Source of the DNA: Bosea sp. RAC05
GTDB lineage: Bacteria > Pseudomonadota > Alphaproteobacteria > Rhizobiales > Beijerinckiaceae
Length of the DNA stretch: 64,000 bases
Reading direction: 5' to 3'
Assembly: GCF_001713455.1 (NCBI RefSeq)
Contig: NZ_CP016464.1
Coordinates: forward strand, 619,501 to 683,500
The notes under the pieces are model-generated. The model was not told the DNA's origin. It saw only the letters and a program-made list of their open reading frames with translations, and did no database searches. The translations under genes and the position numbers were made by a program. Below, piece by piece: positions 18,460-26,751 of this stretch (position 1 is its first letter; each line of letters opens with the position of its first letter).

Positions 18460-18469
18460 TGATATATCA
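18460..18469. promoter_or_regulatory. Candidate operator TGATATATCA upstream of the TRAP operon
   Basis: This perfect 10-bp palindrome lies about 115 bp upstream of the dctP start in a short AT-rich patch. AT-cored dyads of this shape are typical for GntR/FCD regulators of TRAP operons (family knowledge). No regulator gene is adjacent. The site is also about 165 bp before the CPBP gene on the other strand, so either gene could be the target. The rest of the 18347-18634 gap shows nothing else. Confidence 0.35.
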
Positions 18470-18634
18470 ATTGAAATGGGTGTTCGGCCTGCCTGGCGGG
18501 GCTTGGAGACGGTGGAAGCCGAGCGTACCGCGACTGGCTTCTCTTGCGCGAGTTGCGGCGGCGAAGCTTGCTGCCGCCGATCCCGCACTGGCGTTCGCAG
18601 AATAAAGCGGCATGATCAGCAGCGGTCGCGTCAC

Positions 18635-19525
18635 ATGTTGAAAGTCGGACCCGAGATGAACGGCGCCCCCGCTCGCGAGCCGGCTTTGTGGCGGCGCATC
18701 CTGCAGTGTCCGTTCACCCGTCTGATCCTGCTCGGCGGGCCGCTTGTCGTCATGATGGCCGTCAGCGACGACCTCATGAAGCATTTCAAGGCGGCGCCGT
18801 TGAAATCCATCGCGGCCGCAGCGGGTATGGCGGCCCTCGCGACCGCCTTCTATGCGGGATACGCGCGCTGGGTCGAACGCCGTCCGGTCGGCGAACTGTC
18901 CCTGTCGGGCGCGGGACGGGAATGGGTGACCGGGCTGCTGATCGGCGCGGGCCTCTACAGCGCCTGCGTCGTGATCCTGATCGCCCTCGGCATGTACCGC
19001 ATCGAGGGCTTGAACCCCTGGGTGTTCGTGATCCCGGCTGTCGCGATGGCGCTGAAGTCGGGCGTCTTCGAGGAGTTGATCTTTCGAGGCGTGCTGTTCC
19101 GCTCCGTCGAGGACATCTTCGGCAGCTGGATTTCGCTGGCGGTCTCCGCCCTTGTGTTCGGCCTCGTGCATCTGGCGAATCCGGCGGGCACCATCCTGGG
19201 CGCGATCTACATCAGCATCGAGGCGGGCCTGCTGCTGGCCGCGGCCTATATGCTGACCCGTCGTCTCTGGCTCAGCATCGGCTTCCACATGGCGTGGAAC
19301 TACACCCAGTCCGCGATTTTCTCGGGGATCGTCTCCGGGAACGCGCCCGAGCCGGGCCTGATCCGCTCCAACATCAAGGGGCCCGACCTGCTCACCGGCG
19401 GCAGTTTCGGCCTGGAATCGTCGCTGATCGCCTTTGCGCTCTGCACCGCGACGGGCGTGGTGATGCTGATCATGGCGCTCCGGCGCGGCAGGATCGTGCC
19501 GCCAATCTGGAAGCGCGGCGGCTGA
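18635..19525 (+). CDS. CPBP family intramembrane metalloprotease (296 aa)
   Basis: This multi-pass membrane protein of the CAAX/ABI (type II) family has the three metal-binding motifs in order: [12 protein letters not shown] (EExxxR), [12 protein letters not shown] (FxxxH), and IGFHMAWNY (HxxxN), spread over the last 150 residues. Bacterial members are linked to peptide processing and self-immunity, often of unknown substrate. The start is uncertain; ATG at 18635 or 18656 both lack a strong ribosome site. It is divergent from the TRAP operon, and no bacteriocin gene is visible nearby. Confidence 0.88.
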   Translation: MLKVGPEMNGAPAREPALWRRILQCPFTRLILLGGPLVVMMAVSDDLMKHFKAAPLKSIAAAAGMAALATAFYAGYARWVERRPVGELSLSGAGREWVTGLLIGAGLYSACVVILIALGMYRIEGLNPWVFVIPAVAMALKSGVFEELIFRGVLFRSVEDIFGSWISLAVSALVFGLVHLANPAGTILGAIYISIEAGLLLAAAYMLTRRLWLSIGFHMAWNYTQSAIFSGIVSGNAPEPGLIRSNIKGPDLLTGGSFGLESSLIAFALCTATGVVMLIMALRRGRIVPPIWKRGG

Positions 19526-19580
19526 GCCGCTCCGGGCGCATCAAACCGTCGACGGTCGCATTGGCAGCAGTGCTGAGGGC

Positions 19581-19670
19581 TGGCGGACAGGGCGGGATTC
19601 GAACCCGCGATACGGTTTCCCGTATACACACTTTCCAGGCGTGCGCCTTCAACCACTCGGCCACCTGTCC
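19581..19670 (-). tRNA. tRNA-Ser(GGA)
   Basis: Read on the minus strand, the acceptor stem GGACAGG pairs with CCTGTCC. The D arm is GCCGAGTGGTTGAAGGC. The anticodon loop CTGGAAA carries GGA, reading TCC and TCT serine codons. A long class II variable arm (TATACGGGAAACCGTAT region) identifies a serine tRNA. The T loop is GGTTCGAATCC. CCA is encoded. No integrase or duplicated 3' end lies nearby, so it is not an occupied attachment site as far as this window shows. Confidence 0.96.
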
Positions 19671-19892
19671 GGCGCGCTGCTTATGACCGCCGAGCCGGCT
19701 TCTTTCAAGGGCGATCTGTCGGTGATCCGCAGATCGGCCGAAATCGGCTTTGGGCTTGGTTGCAAAGCGGGAAGTGAAGGGGCACATCGGGGCGGTGATC
19801 GATGACCGGGTGAGCGGCGGCGCGCCTCTCGCCCGTCGCATCGAGGGAACGACCCGGCCCTGAACCGGGCGGCGGGTCGGTCGGGAGAACGG

Positions 19893-20216
19893 ATGGTGCG
19901 GTTTCTGCTGCGGCTTGCCGGTTATCTGCTCGTGGCGGCCGGCTTCGTCTCGCTGGTGATCGACGGCGCCCGCTCGATCGCCAATTCCGGCCTCAACTAC
20001 ACGCCGCTCGACCTGGCGCTGTCGACGCTGGCGGGTGTGCGCGGCGAGGCCCTGAAGCCGCTGGTCGAGCGCAGCCTGCATCCCTGGCTGTGGGACCCCG
20101 TCCTGGTCCATCTCCTGCAGGTTCCCGCCGCGCTCCTCGCCTTCCTGTTCGGCTTCCTGCTGCTCAGGCTCGGAGCGCCGCGCGAAGCCGCCATCGGCAT
20201 CGTCACGAGACGGTGA
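19893..20216 (+). CDS. Small membrane protein of unknown function (107 aa)
   Basis: Two hydrophobic segments are visible: [20 protein letters not shown] at the start and [18 protein letters not shown] near the end, with a short amphipathic middle. Similar Rhizobiales proteins are sometimes auto-labelled as PetM-like cytochrome b6f subunits, which is implausible here. The function is unknown. It lies 80 bp upstream of msrA on the same strand. Confidence 0.7.
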   Translation: MVRFLLRLAGYLLVAAGFVSLVIDGARSIANSGLNYTPLDLALSTLAGVRGEALKPLVERSLHPWLWDPVLVHLLQVPAALLAFLFGFLLLRLGAPREAAIGIVTRR

Positions 20217-20296
20217 AGAACCGCGCGGCGCGTCGTGCCTGTCGGAACGCCGGACTCATCCCCATATCCTGCGCCGAAACCGTGATGGAGACCGCC

Positions 20297-20956
20297 ATGT
20301 TCTTCCTGCGCAAGAAGACCGCCTTGCCCGAGGCCCATGAGGCCCTGCCCGGCCGCGACACGCCGATCCCGACCGCCGAGCGCCATTTCCTCAGCAAGCG
20401 CCCGCTCGCCGGCCCCTATCCGGAGGGGATGCAGGTCGCGATCTTCGGGCTGGGCTGCTTCTGGGGCGCCGAGCGCAAGTTCTGGCAGATGGGCGAGGGC
20501 ATCTGGACGACCGCGGTCGGCTACATCGCGGGCTTCACCCCGAATCCGACCTATGAAGAGGTCTGCTCGGGCCGCACCGGCCACAACGAGGTGGTTCTGG
20601 TCGTCTTCGATCCGGCTGTGCTTCCCTATGAGGCGCTGCTCAAGACCTTCTGGGAGAGCCATGACCCGACCCAGGGCATGCGCCAGGGCAATGACGTCGG
20701 CACGCAGTACCGCTCCGGCATTTATGTGACGGATGCGCAGCAGCGCGCCGTCGCCGAGCGCTCGCGCGGCGACTACCAGCAGGCGCTGGCGGCGCGCGGC
20801 TACGGGCCGATCACCACCGAGATCCTCGACGCACCGACGTTCTATTTCGCCGAGGACTATCACCAGCAGTATCTCGCCAAGAACCCGGCCGGCTATTGCG
20901 GGCTGGGCGGCACCGGCGTGTCCTGCCCGATCGGCGTGGGCGTCGCGGCCGCCTGA
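20297..20956 (+). CDS. msrA: Peptide methionine sulfoxide reductase MsrA (219 aa)
   Basis: MsrA reduces methionine-S-sulfoxide in proteins. The active-site motif [11 protein letters not shown] has its nucleophilic Cys near residue 51. The [21 protein letters not shown] block and the C-terminal [14 protein letters not shown], with likely resolving cysteines, are also present. The N-terminal 45 residues match the longer MsrA group with FFLRKKT at the start. I chose ATG 20297 because GGAG lies 6 nt upstream; an ATG 12 bp earlier is possible. Confidence 0.96.
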   Translation: MFFLRKKTALPEAHEALPGRDTPIPTAERHFLSKRPLAGPYPEGMQVAIFGLGCFWGAERKFWQMGEGIWTTAVGYIAGFTPNPTYEEVCSGRTGHNEVVLVVFDPAVLPYEALLKTFWESHDPTQGMRQGNDVGTQYRSGIYVTDAQQRAVAERSRGDYQQALAARGYGPITTEILDAPTFYFAEDYHQQYLAKNPAGYCGLGGTGVSCPIGVGVAAA

Positions 20957-21025
20957 CGGCCCGGCTTGCCGGATCGGCAGGGAGCGTGGCAGATGCCGCC
21001 GCGAAGCGGTGAGGGGCGAAAGACG

Positions 21026-21616
21026 ATGGCGGGACAGGGGATCGACGAGACGGACGCGGGTGAGCCGAGCAGCGGGGCCGCGTCGCGGGGCTTTGGCGCC
21101 GCGCTCTCCTTCAGCCGCTGGCTGCTGGCCCCCTTCTACCTGATGCTGGTCGTCGGTCTGGCCGGCCTTCTGCTCAAGGCGCTGCAGGAAGCCTGGCACT
21201 TCATCACCCATGTCTTCACCGCCACCGAGGCCGAGGTCATCCTCGCCGTGCTCGCGCTGATCGACCTCACCTTCACCGGTTCGCTGATCGTGATCGTGAT
21301 CTTCTCGGGCTATGAGAACTTCGTCGCCAAGATCGATGCCGGCACCAGCCGCAACTGGCCGGAATGGATGTCGAAGATCGACTTCTCCGGGCTCAAGCTG
21401 AAGCTGATCTCGTCGATCGTCGCGATCTCCGCCATCCAGCTCCTCAAGGCCTTCATGAACGTGAAGGGCACCAGCGACCGCGACCTGATGTGGTATGTCG
21501 TGGTCCATATCGTCTTCGTGGTCTCCGGGCTGGTCATGGCCTGGACCGACCGGATCTCCGGCGAGGCGAGTGGCGGCAAGAAGGGCAAGGGGGCGCCGGC
21601 CGCGCCCTCGTCCTGA
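21026..21616 (+). CDS. UPF0114/YqhA family membrane protein (196 aa)
   Basis: This inner-membrane protein has three to four segments. Family blocks include SRWLLAPFYLMLVVGLAGLL (about 28-47), ALIDLTFTGSLIVIVIFSGY and ENFVAKID. It belongs to the TIGR00645/UPF0114 group, of unknown function and possibly channel-like. The tail is Gly/Lys-rich. The start at 21026 is supported by GAGGGGCG upstream. It stands alone between msrA and the TAXI transporter. Confidence 0.88.
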   Translation: MAGQGIDETDAGEPSSGAASRGFGAALSFSRWLLAPFYLMLVVGLAGLLLKALQEAWHFITHVFTATEAEVILAVLALIDLTFTGSLIVIVIFSGYENFVAKIDAGTSRNWPEWMSKIDFSGLKLKLISSIVAISAIQLLKAFMNVKGTSDRDLMWYVVVHIVFVVSGLVMAWTDRISGEASGGKKGKGAPAAPSS

Positions 21617-21711
21617 CGCCCGCGTGTCGACGGCACAACCGTGCCTTAACTTTTCGGTTGATCGGCGCGGCAAAGCCCAAGACAGTGCCTCCCCTCACCG
21701 GGGAGTCCGAC

Positions 21712-22692
21712 ATGTCACTGCATCTTCGTTCGAAATTCGTCGTCGCCGGCCTTGCTCTGGGCGGCGCGGCCCTCGCCGCTGGCCTCGCTCTGGCCCAGGC
21801 GCCCGCCTTCTTCCGCATCGGCACGGGCGGCACGGCCGGGACCTATTATCCGATCGGGGGGCTGATCGCGAACGCGATCTCGGCACCGCCGCAGCTCGTT
21901 TCCACCGCGGTCGCCAGCAACGGCTCGGTCGCCAACGTCAACGCCATCGTCGGTGGCGCGGCCGAGTCCGGCTTCGCCCAGGCCGACGTGGCCTTCTGGG
22001 CCTATTCCGGCACCGGCGTCTTTGCCGGCAAGCCCAAGGTCGAGGAGCTGCGCTCGATCGCCAACCTCTATCCCGAGAGCGTCCACCTCGTTGTGCGCAA
22101 GGCCTCCAATGTGAAGAGCGTCGCCGACCTCAAGGGCAAGAAGGTCTCGCTCGACGAGCCCGGCTCCGGCACGCTGCTGAATGCCAAGGCGATCCTCGCC
22201 GCCTTCGGTGTCGGCGAGAAGGACATCACCCCCGAATATCTCAAGCCCAACCAGGCCGCCGAGAAGATGAAGGACGGCTCCGTCGATGCCTTCTTCTTCA
22301 CCGGTGGTTTCCCGGCGGCGGCGATCTCGGAACTCGCCTCGACCGGCTCGGGCATCGACATCCTGCCGATCACCGGCGCGGCCGCCGAGAAGCTCGCCAA
22401 GGACTTCCCCTTCTTCGCCGTCGATGAGATTCCCGCTGGCACCTACAAGGATGTCGGCGCGGTCAAGACGGTGGCGGTCGGCGCCCATTGGGTGACGTCC
22501 TCCAAGATCTCGGCCGACACCGTCTATGCCGTCACCAAGGCGCTCTGGAGCGACAAGACCCGCGCGGCGCTCGATGCCGGCCATGCCAAGGGCAAGGCGA
22601 TCCAGAAGGCGACAGCGCTCAACGGCCTCCTCGGCGTGCCGCTGCATCCCGGTGCCGAGCGCTTCTACAAGGAAGCCGGCCTGCTGAAGTAA
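21712..22692 (+). CDS. TAXI family TRAP transporter solute-binding protein (326 aa)
   Basis: This is the periplasmic receptor of a TAXI-type TRAP system. The signal peptide ends in LALAQA near residue 29. The defining block RIGTGGTAGTYYPIGGLIAN is at about 34-53, followed by GFAQADVAFWAYSGTG. Later LKGKKVSLDEPGSGT and DAFFFTGGFPAA match the family. TAXI ligands include glutamate and other small acids; the ligand here is unknown. The ATG has GGGGAG upstream. The fused permease lies 174 bp downstream, after a palindromic element. Confidence 0.95.
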   Translation: MSLHLRSKFVVAGLALGGAALAAGLALAQAPAFFRIGTGGTAGTYYPIGGLIANAISAPPQLVSTAVASNGSVANVNAIVGGAAESGFAQADVAFWAYSGTGVFAGKPKVEELRSIANLYPESVHLVVRKASNVKSVADLKGKKVSLDEPGSGTLLNAKAILAAFGVGEKDITPEYLKPNQAAEKMKDGSVDAFFFTGGFPAAAISELASTGSGIDILPITGAAAEKLAKDFPFFAVDEIPAGTYKDVGAVKTVAVGAHWVTSSKISADTVYAVTKALWSDKTRAALDAGHAKGKAIQKATALNGLLGVPLHPGAERFYKEAGLLK

Positions 22693-22718
22693 GCAGGTCC
22701 CAACCGCTCACACCAAGC

Positions 22719-22830
22719 GCGCCGTCAGTCCGGACGAGCCGCGAAGCGGCGCCGATCCGGAATCCATCAAAGGCCAGCCCCTTTCGATGGATTCCGGGTC
22801 TCCGCTTTGCTCCGCCCGGACTGACGGCGC
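22719..22830. repeat. Nested palindromic intergenic element, copy 3
   Basis: Outer arms GCGCCGTCAGTCCGG and CCGGACTGACGGCGC bound the element. Left and right inner mini-hairpins and inner arms ATCCATC and GATGGAT give the same nested plan as the copies at 775-870 and 7918-8012. It sits between the TAXI receptor and its permease, where it could act like the receptor-trailing hairpin of the other TRAP operon. Confidence 0.8.
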
Positions 22831-22866
22831 GGTTATGTCGACGTTCCCACAAGCGAACTGCCCATC

Positions 22867-25032
22867 ATGACCAGCCAGCCTTCCGCCGCCGAACTCGCCA
22901 AGCTCGAGGAAGAACTTGATCCCGAGATGCAGTTCCGCAAGGTGCCGCACGGCACCGCGCTGATCGTCGGTGGGCTGCTGCTCGCGCTCTCGGCCTTCCA
23001 TTACTACACCGCCGGCTTCGGGCTGCTGCGCGAGACGACGCATCGCGGCATTCACCTCGCCTTCGTTCTCGGGCTGATCTTCCTGGTCTTCTCGGCCCGC
23101 AAGAGCCAGGGCCGCACGGTTCACGCCTCGTCGCTGTGGAGCCCCGGCGGCGTGCCGCTCTATGACTGGGTCTTCGCGCTCGCCGTCGCGGTTTCCAGCC
23201 TCTATGTCCCCTGGATCTTCGAGGACATGGTCTTCCGGATCGGCAACCCCTCGACGCTCGACGTGGTGATGGGGTCGATCACGATCATCCTGATGATCGA
23301 GGCGACGCGCCGCGCCATCGGCTGGGGCCTGCCGCTGATCGCGCTCTTCGCGATGACCTATGCGATCTTCGGCAACTGGTTTCCCGGCATCTTCCTGCAT
23401 CCGGGTGCGACCTGGTCGAACCTCGTCAACCACCTCTACCTGACCAGCCAGGGCGTCTATGGCGTCGCCCTCGGCGTCGTCGCCACTTACGTCTTCCACT
23501 TCGTGCTGTTTGGCGTGCTGGCGACCCGCATTGGTCTGGGGCGGCTCTTCCTCGGGGTCGCGGCGGCCGTCGCCGGGCGTTATGCCGGCGGACCGGCCAA
23601 GGTCTCGATCTTCGGCTCGGCGCTGTTTGGCATGATCTCGGGCTCCTCGGTCGCCAACACCGTGACCGTCGGCTCGCTGACCATCCCGATGATGATCCGC
23701 CTCGGCTATCGCCGCCACTTTGCGGCGGCCGTGGAATCGACCGCCGCGACCGGCGGCCAGATCACCCCGCCGATCATGGGGGCGGCCGCCTTCCTCATGG
23801 TCGAGTTCCTCAACCTGCCCTACGCCACCATCATCATCGCCGCGATCATCCCGGCCTTCATGCATTTTTACGGCGTGCTGATGCAGGTGCATTTCGAGGC
23901 GAAGCGCTCCGGCATGGGCGGCATGACCGATGCCGACGCGCCGAAGCTCTCGGAGGTCTTCGCCCGCGACTGGCCGACGATCGCGCCGCTCTTTGCCCTG
24001 ATCATGGTGCTGTTCACCGGCTACACGCCCTATCTCGCCGCCTTCTGGGGCATCACCGGCTGCATGCTCGTCGGCCTCGCGCATCACCGCGCCGCCTCGG
24101 CGCTGGTCTTTGCGCTGGCGATCGGCCTGGCCGCGCCGACCGAGTTCCTGCGCGTGCCCGGCGTCAACCTCGCCTTCACGGCGGCCGCCTTCCTGGTCAT
24201 GGCCCATGGCGTGCTGATGAAGTCGACGGAAGGCCGCAAGCGCGTCGACGACATGATCGACGCCTTCATCCTCGGCGCGAAATACGCCATCGGCGTCGGC
24301 GCGGCCGCCGCAACCGTCGGCATCATCGTCGGCGTGGTCACGCTGACCGGCGTCGGCTTCAAGATCTCCTGGATCGTGACCTCGCTCGCCGACCAGTGGG
24401 CGAGGGGCATCTCCGGGTTGATCCCGTTCTTCCCCTTCGACCTGAAGAGCGCGACGCTGTTCTTCACGCTGCTGCTGACGGGCCTGGTTTGCATCCTGCT
24501 CGGCTGCGGCGTGCCGACGACGGCCAACTACATCATCATGGTCACGGTCGCGGCGCCGGCGCTCGGCATGCTCGGGGTCAACCCGCTCGTGGCGCATTTC
24601 TTCGTGTTCTATTACGGCGTGCTGGCCGACATCACGCCGCCGGTGGCGATTGCCGCCTATGCCGGGGCGAGCATGGCCGGGGCCGACCCCTTCAAGACCG
24701 GCAACACCGCCTTCCGGCTCGCGCTCGGCAAGGTGCTGGTGCCCTTCGTCTTCGTGTTCTCGCCCTCGATGCTGATCATGGTGCCGGGCTTCACCTGGAC
24801 CGAGCTCTTCGGCTCGACCGCCGCCTGCATCGCCAGCATCACCTTCCTCTCCGCGGCCTTCGCGGGCTGGTTCCTGGCACCCCTGGCGATGTGGGAGCGC
24901 CTCCTGATCGCGCTCGCCGCCCTGCCGATGATCCTGGCCACGCCGACCAGCGTGCTGGCCGGCCTCGTCATCGCCGCCCCCGTCCTGGTGCGGCAGGTGG
25001 TGGCGCGGAGGGCCGCCGCCGCACTGGCCTGA
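22867..25032 (+). CDS. TRAP transporter fused permease, TAXI type (721 aa)
   Basis: A DctQ-like N-terminal part (about four segments, residues 30-190) is fused to a DctM-like part (about 200-700). The DctM loops are visible as GSALFGMISGSSVANTVTVG and SFLGCGVPTT-like ILLGCGVPTTANYIIMV, and SVANTVTVGSLTIPMMIRLG follows. The charged N-terminus is cytosolic. Fused permeases are the rule for TAXI systems. It works with the receptor at 21712. A hairpin at 25052-25070 may end the operon. Confidence 0.95.
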   Translation: MTSQPSAAELAKLEEELDPEMQFRKVPHGTALIVGGLLLALSAFHYYTAGFGLLRETTHRGIHLAFVLGLIFLVFSARKSQGRTVHASSLWSPGGVPLYDWVFALAVAVSSLYVPWIFEDMVFRIGNPSTLDVVMGSITIILMIEATRRAIGWGLPLIALFAMTYAIFGNWFPGIFLHPGATWSNLVNHLYLTSQGVYGVALGVVATYVFHFVLFGVLATRIGLGRLFLGVAAAVAGRYAGGPAKVSIFGSALFGMISGSSVANTVTVGSLTIPMMIRLGYRRHFAAAVESTAATGGQITPPIMGAAAFLMVEFLNLPYATIIIAAIIPAFMHFYGVLMQVHFEAKRSGMGGMTDADAPKLSEVFARDWPTIAPLFALIMVLFTGYTPYLAAFWGITGCMLVGLAHHRAASALVFALAIGLAAPTEFLRVPGVNLAFTAAAFLVMAHGVLMKSTEGRKRVDDMIDAFILGAKYAIGVGAAAATVGIIVGVVTLTGVGFKISWIVTSLADQWARGISGLIPFFPFDLKSATLFFTLLLTGLVCILLGCGVPTTANYIIMVTVAAPALGMLGVNPLVAHFFVFYYGVLADITPPVAIAAYAGASMAGADPFKTGNTAFRLALGKVLVPFVFVFSPSMLIMVPGFTWTELFGSTAACIASITFLSAAFAGWFLAPLAMWERLLIALAALPMILATPTSVLAGLVIAAPVLVRQVVARRAAAALA

Positions 25033-25051
25033 GTTCTTGATCTGTTCTTGC

Positions 25052-25070
25052 GCGGAGCGCCAAGCTCCGC
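25052..25070 (+). terminator. Hairpin after the TAXI permease gene
   Basis: Perfect 7-bp arms GCGGAGC and GCTCCGC flank GCCAA, 20 nt after the permease stop and 32 nt before comM. No T-run follows, so termination strength is uncertain, but the placement fits a terminator. Confidence 0.5.
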
Positions 25071-25101
25071 TAGCCTCCTCGCGGGTCATGGGGTGGCGCT
25101 G

Positions 25102-26640
25102 ATGGTGACGCGGGTCGCGACGGTGGCGTTCGAGGGCATCGAGGCGCGCGCCGTCGATGTCCAGGTCCAGGTCACGCCCGGCGGCGTCAATTTCATCCTG
25201 GTCGGCCTGCCCGACAAGGCGGTGGGCGAGAGCAAGGAGCGGGTGCGCGCCGCGCTGATCGCCTCGGGCCTGGCGCTGCCGGCCAAACGCATCACCGTCA
25301 ATCTCGCCCCGGCCGACCTCCCCAAGGAGGGCAGCCATTACGATCTCCCGATCGCGCTCGCCGTGATGGCGGCGATCGGCGCGATCCCTGCCGATGCCCT
25401 GGCGGGTTACACCGTGCTCGGCGAACTCGCGCTCGACGGCTCGATCACGGCGGTCGCCGGCGTGCTGCCGGCCGCCATCGCCGCCTATGGCCGGGGGCAG
25501 GGCCTGATCTGCCCCTTTCCCTCGGGGCCCGAAGCCGCCTGGGCGGCCGCCGACATCGACATCCTGGCGCCGCGCTCGCTGATCCAGCTCGCCAACCATT
25601 TCAAGGGCACGCAGGTGATGGCGCGGCCGGAGCCCGCGGTCGCGCGCGCCTCCGGCCCGCTGCCGGACCTTGCCGACATCAAGGGCCAGGAGAGCGCCAA
25701 GCGCGTGCTCGAAATCGCCGCCGCCGGCGGTCACAACCTGCTGATGAACGGTCCTCCGGGAGCCGGGAAATCGATGCTGGCGAGCCGGCTGCCCTCGATC
25801 CTGCCCCCGCTCAGCCCGCGCGAACTGCTGGAGGTCTCGATGGTCCTGTCCGTCGCGGGCCATCTCGCCGACGGCGCGCTGACGGACCGGCGGCCTTTCC
25901 GGGCGCCGCATCATTCCGCCTCGATGGCGGCGCTCGTCGGCGGCGGGCTGCAGGCGAAGCCCGGCGAGGTCTCGCTCGCCCATCACGGCGTGCTCTTCCT
26001 CGACGAACTGCCGGAGTTCCAGGCGCAGGCGCTGGATGCGCTGCGCCAGCCGATGGAGACCGGCGACGTTTTGATCTCGCGCGCCAATCACCGCGTCGTC
26101 TATCCGGCGCGTTTCCAGCTCGTCGCCGCGATGAACCCCTGCCGCTGCGGCAAGGCGACGGAGCCCGGTTTCGCCTGCCGGCGCCAGCAGAACGAGCGCT
26201 GCATGGCGCAGTACCAGAGCCGCATCTCCGGCCCGATGCTGGATCGCATCGACATCGCCATCGACGTGCCGGCCGTGACCGCCGCCGACCTCATTCTGCC
26301 GGCGGCGAGCGAGGGCTCCTCGGAGGTCGCGGCCCGCGTGGCCGCGGCGCGGCGCCTTCAGACGGCCCGCTTCGAGGCGCTCGGGCTGAGCGGGATCAGC
26401 ACCAATGCGGGCTGTCCGGTGCCGGTGCTCGACGAGATCGCCCGGCCCGACAATGCGGGGCTCGCCCTGCTGCGCGAGGCGGCTGACGCCATGCGCCTGA
26501 CCGCACGGGCCTATCATCGCGTCCTCAAGGTCGCGCGCACCCTGGCCGACCTCGACGGGGACACGAAGGTCGGCCGGATTCATCTCGCCGAAGCCCTGTC
26601 CTATCGGGCGCGGGGCGACCAGGTCGCGCAGGCGGCCTGA
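25102..26640 (+). CDS. comM: YifB/ComM family Mg-chelatase-like ATPase (512 aa)
   Basis: This AAA+ helicase family aids branch migration during natural transformation and recombination. The N-terminal ChlI-like domain holds ARAVDVQVQVTPGGVNFILV and the LPKEGSHYDLPIAL block. Walker A is GPPGAGKSMLASRLP at about residues 217-231, and Walker B is GVLFLDELPEF near 300. The C-terminal YifB domain includes RAYHRVLKVARTLADLDG. The start is MVTRVATVAFEG, the family start. Confidence 0.95.
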   Translation: MVTRVATVAFEGIEARAVDVQVQVTPGGVNFILVGLPDKAVGESKERVRAALIASGLALPAKRITVNLAPADLPKEGSHYDLPIALAVMAAIGAIPADALAGYTVLGELALDGSITAVAGVLPAAIAAYGRGQGLICPFPSGPEAAWAAADIDILAPRSLIQLANHFKGTQVMARPEPAVARASGPLPDLADIKGQESAKRVLEIAAAGGHNLLMNGPPGAGKSMLASRLPSILPPLSPRELLEVSMVLSVAGHLADGALTDRRPFRAPHHSASMAALVGGGLQAKPGEVSLAHHGVLFLDELPEFQAQALDALRQPMETGDVLISRANHRVVYPARFQLVAAMNPCRCGKATEPGFACRRQQNERCMAQYQSRISGPMLDRIDIAIDVPAVTAADLILPAASEGSSEVAARVAAARRLQTARFEALGLSGISTNAGCPVPVLDEIARPDNAGLALLREAADAMRLTARAYHRVLKVARTLADLDGDTKVGRIHLAEALSYRARGDQVAQAA

Positions 26641-26751
26641 CCATCGGCCCGCGCAGGTCCCTGCGAAGGTTAACGAATTCCCCTCCGCGATCCCTCTGAT
26701 TTGTCGTTGTTCCCAACGGTTCTTCAACGCGCCTTCGCTAGGGTGGTTGCC

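Noticed and set aside
18414..18605. A 63-codon frame upstream of the CPBP gene
   Set aside because: It has no ribosome site, no recognisable pattern, and lies over the AT-rich regulatory patch.
19581..19670. tRNA-Ser as an attachment site for an integrated element
   Set aside because: No integrase, no repeated tRNA 3' end and ordinary genes on both sides.
19893..20216. PetM-like cytochrome b6f subunit
   Set aside because: There are no other b6f or photosynthesis genes, and the match would rest only on two hydrophobic segments.
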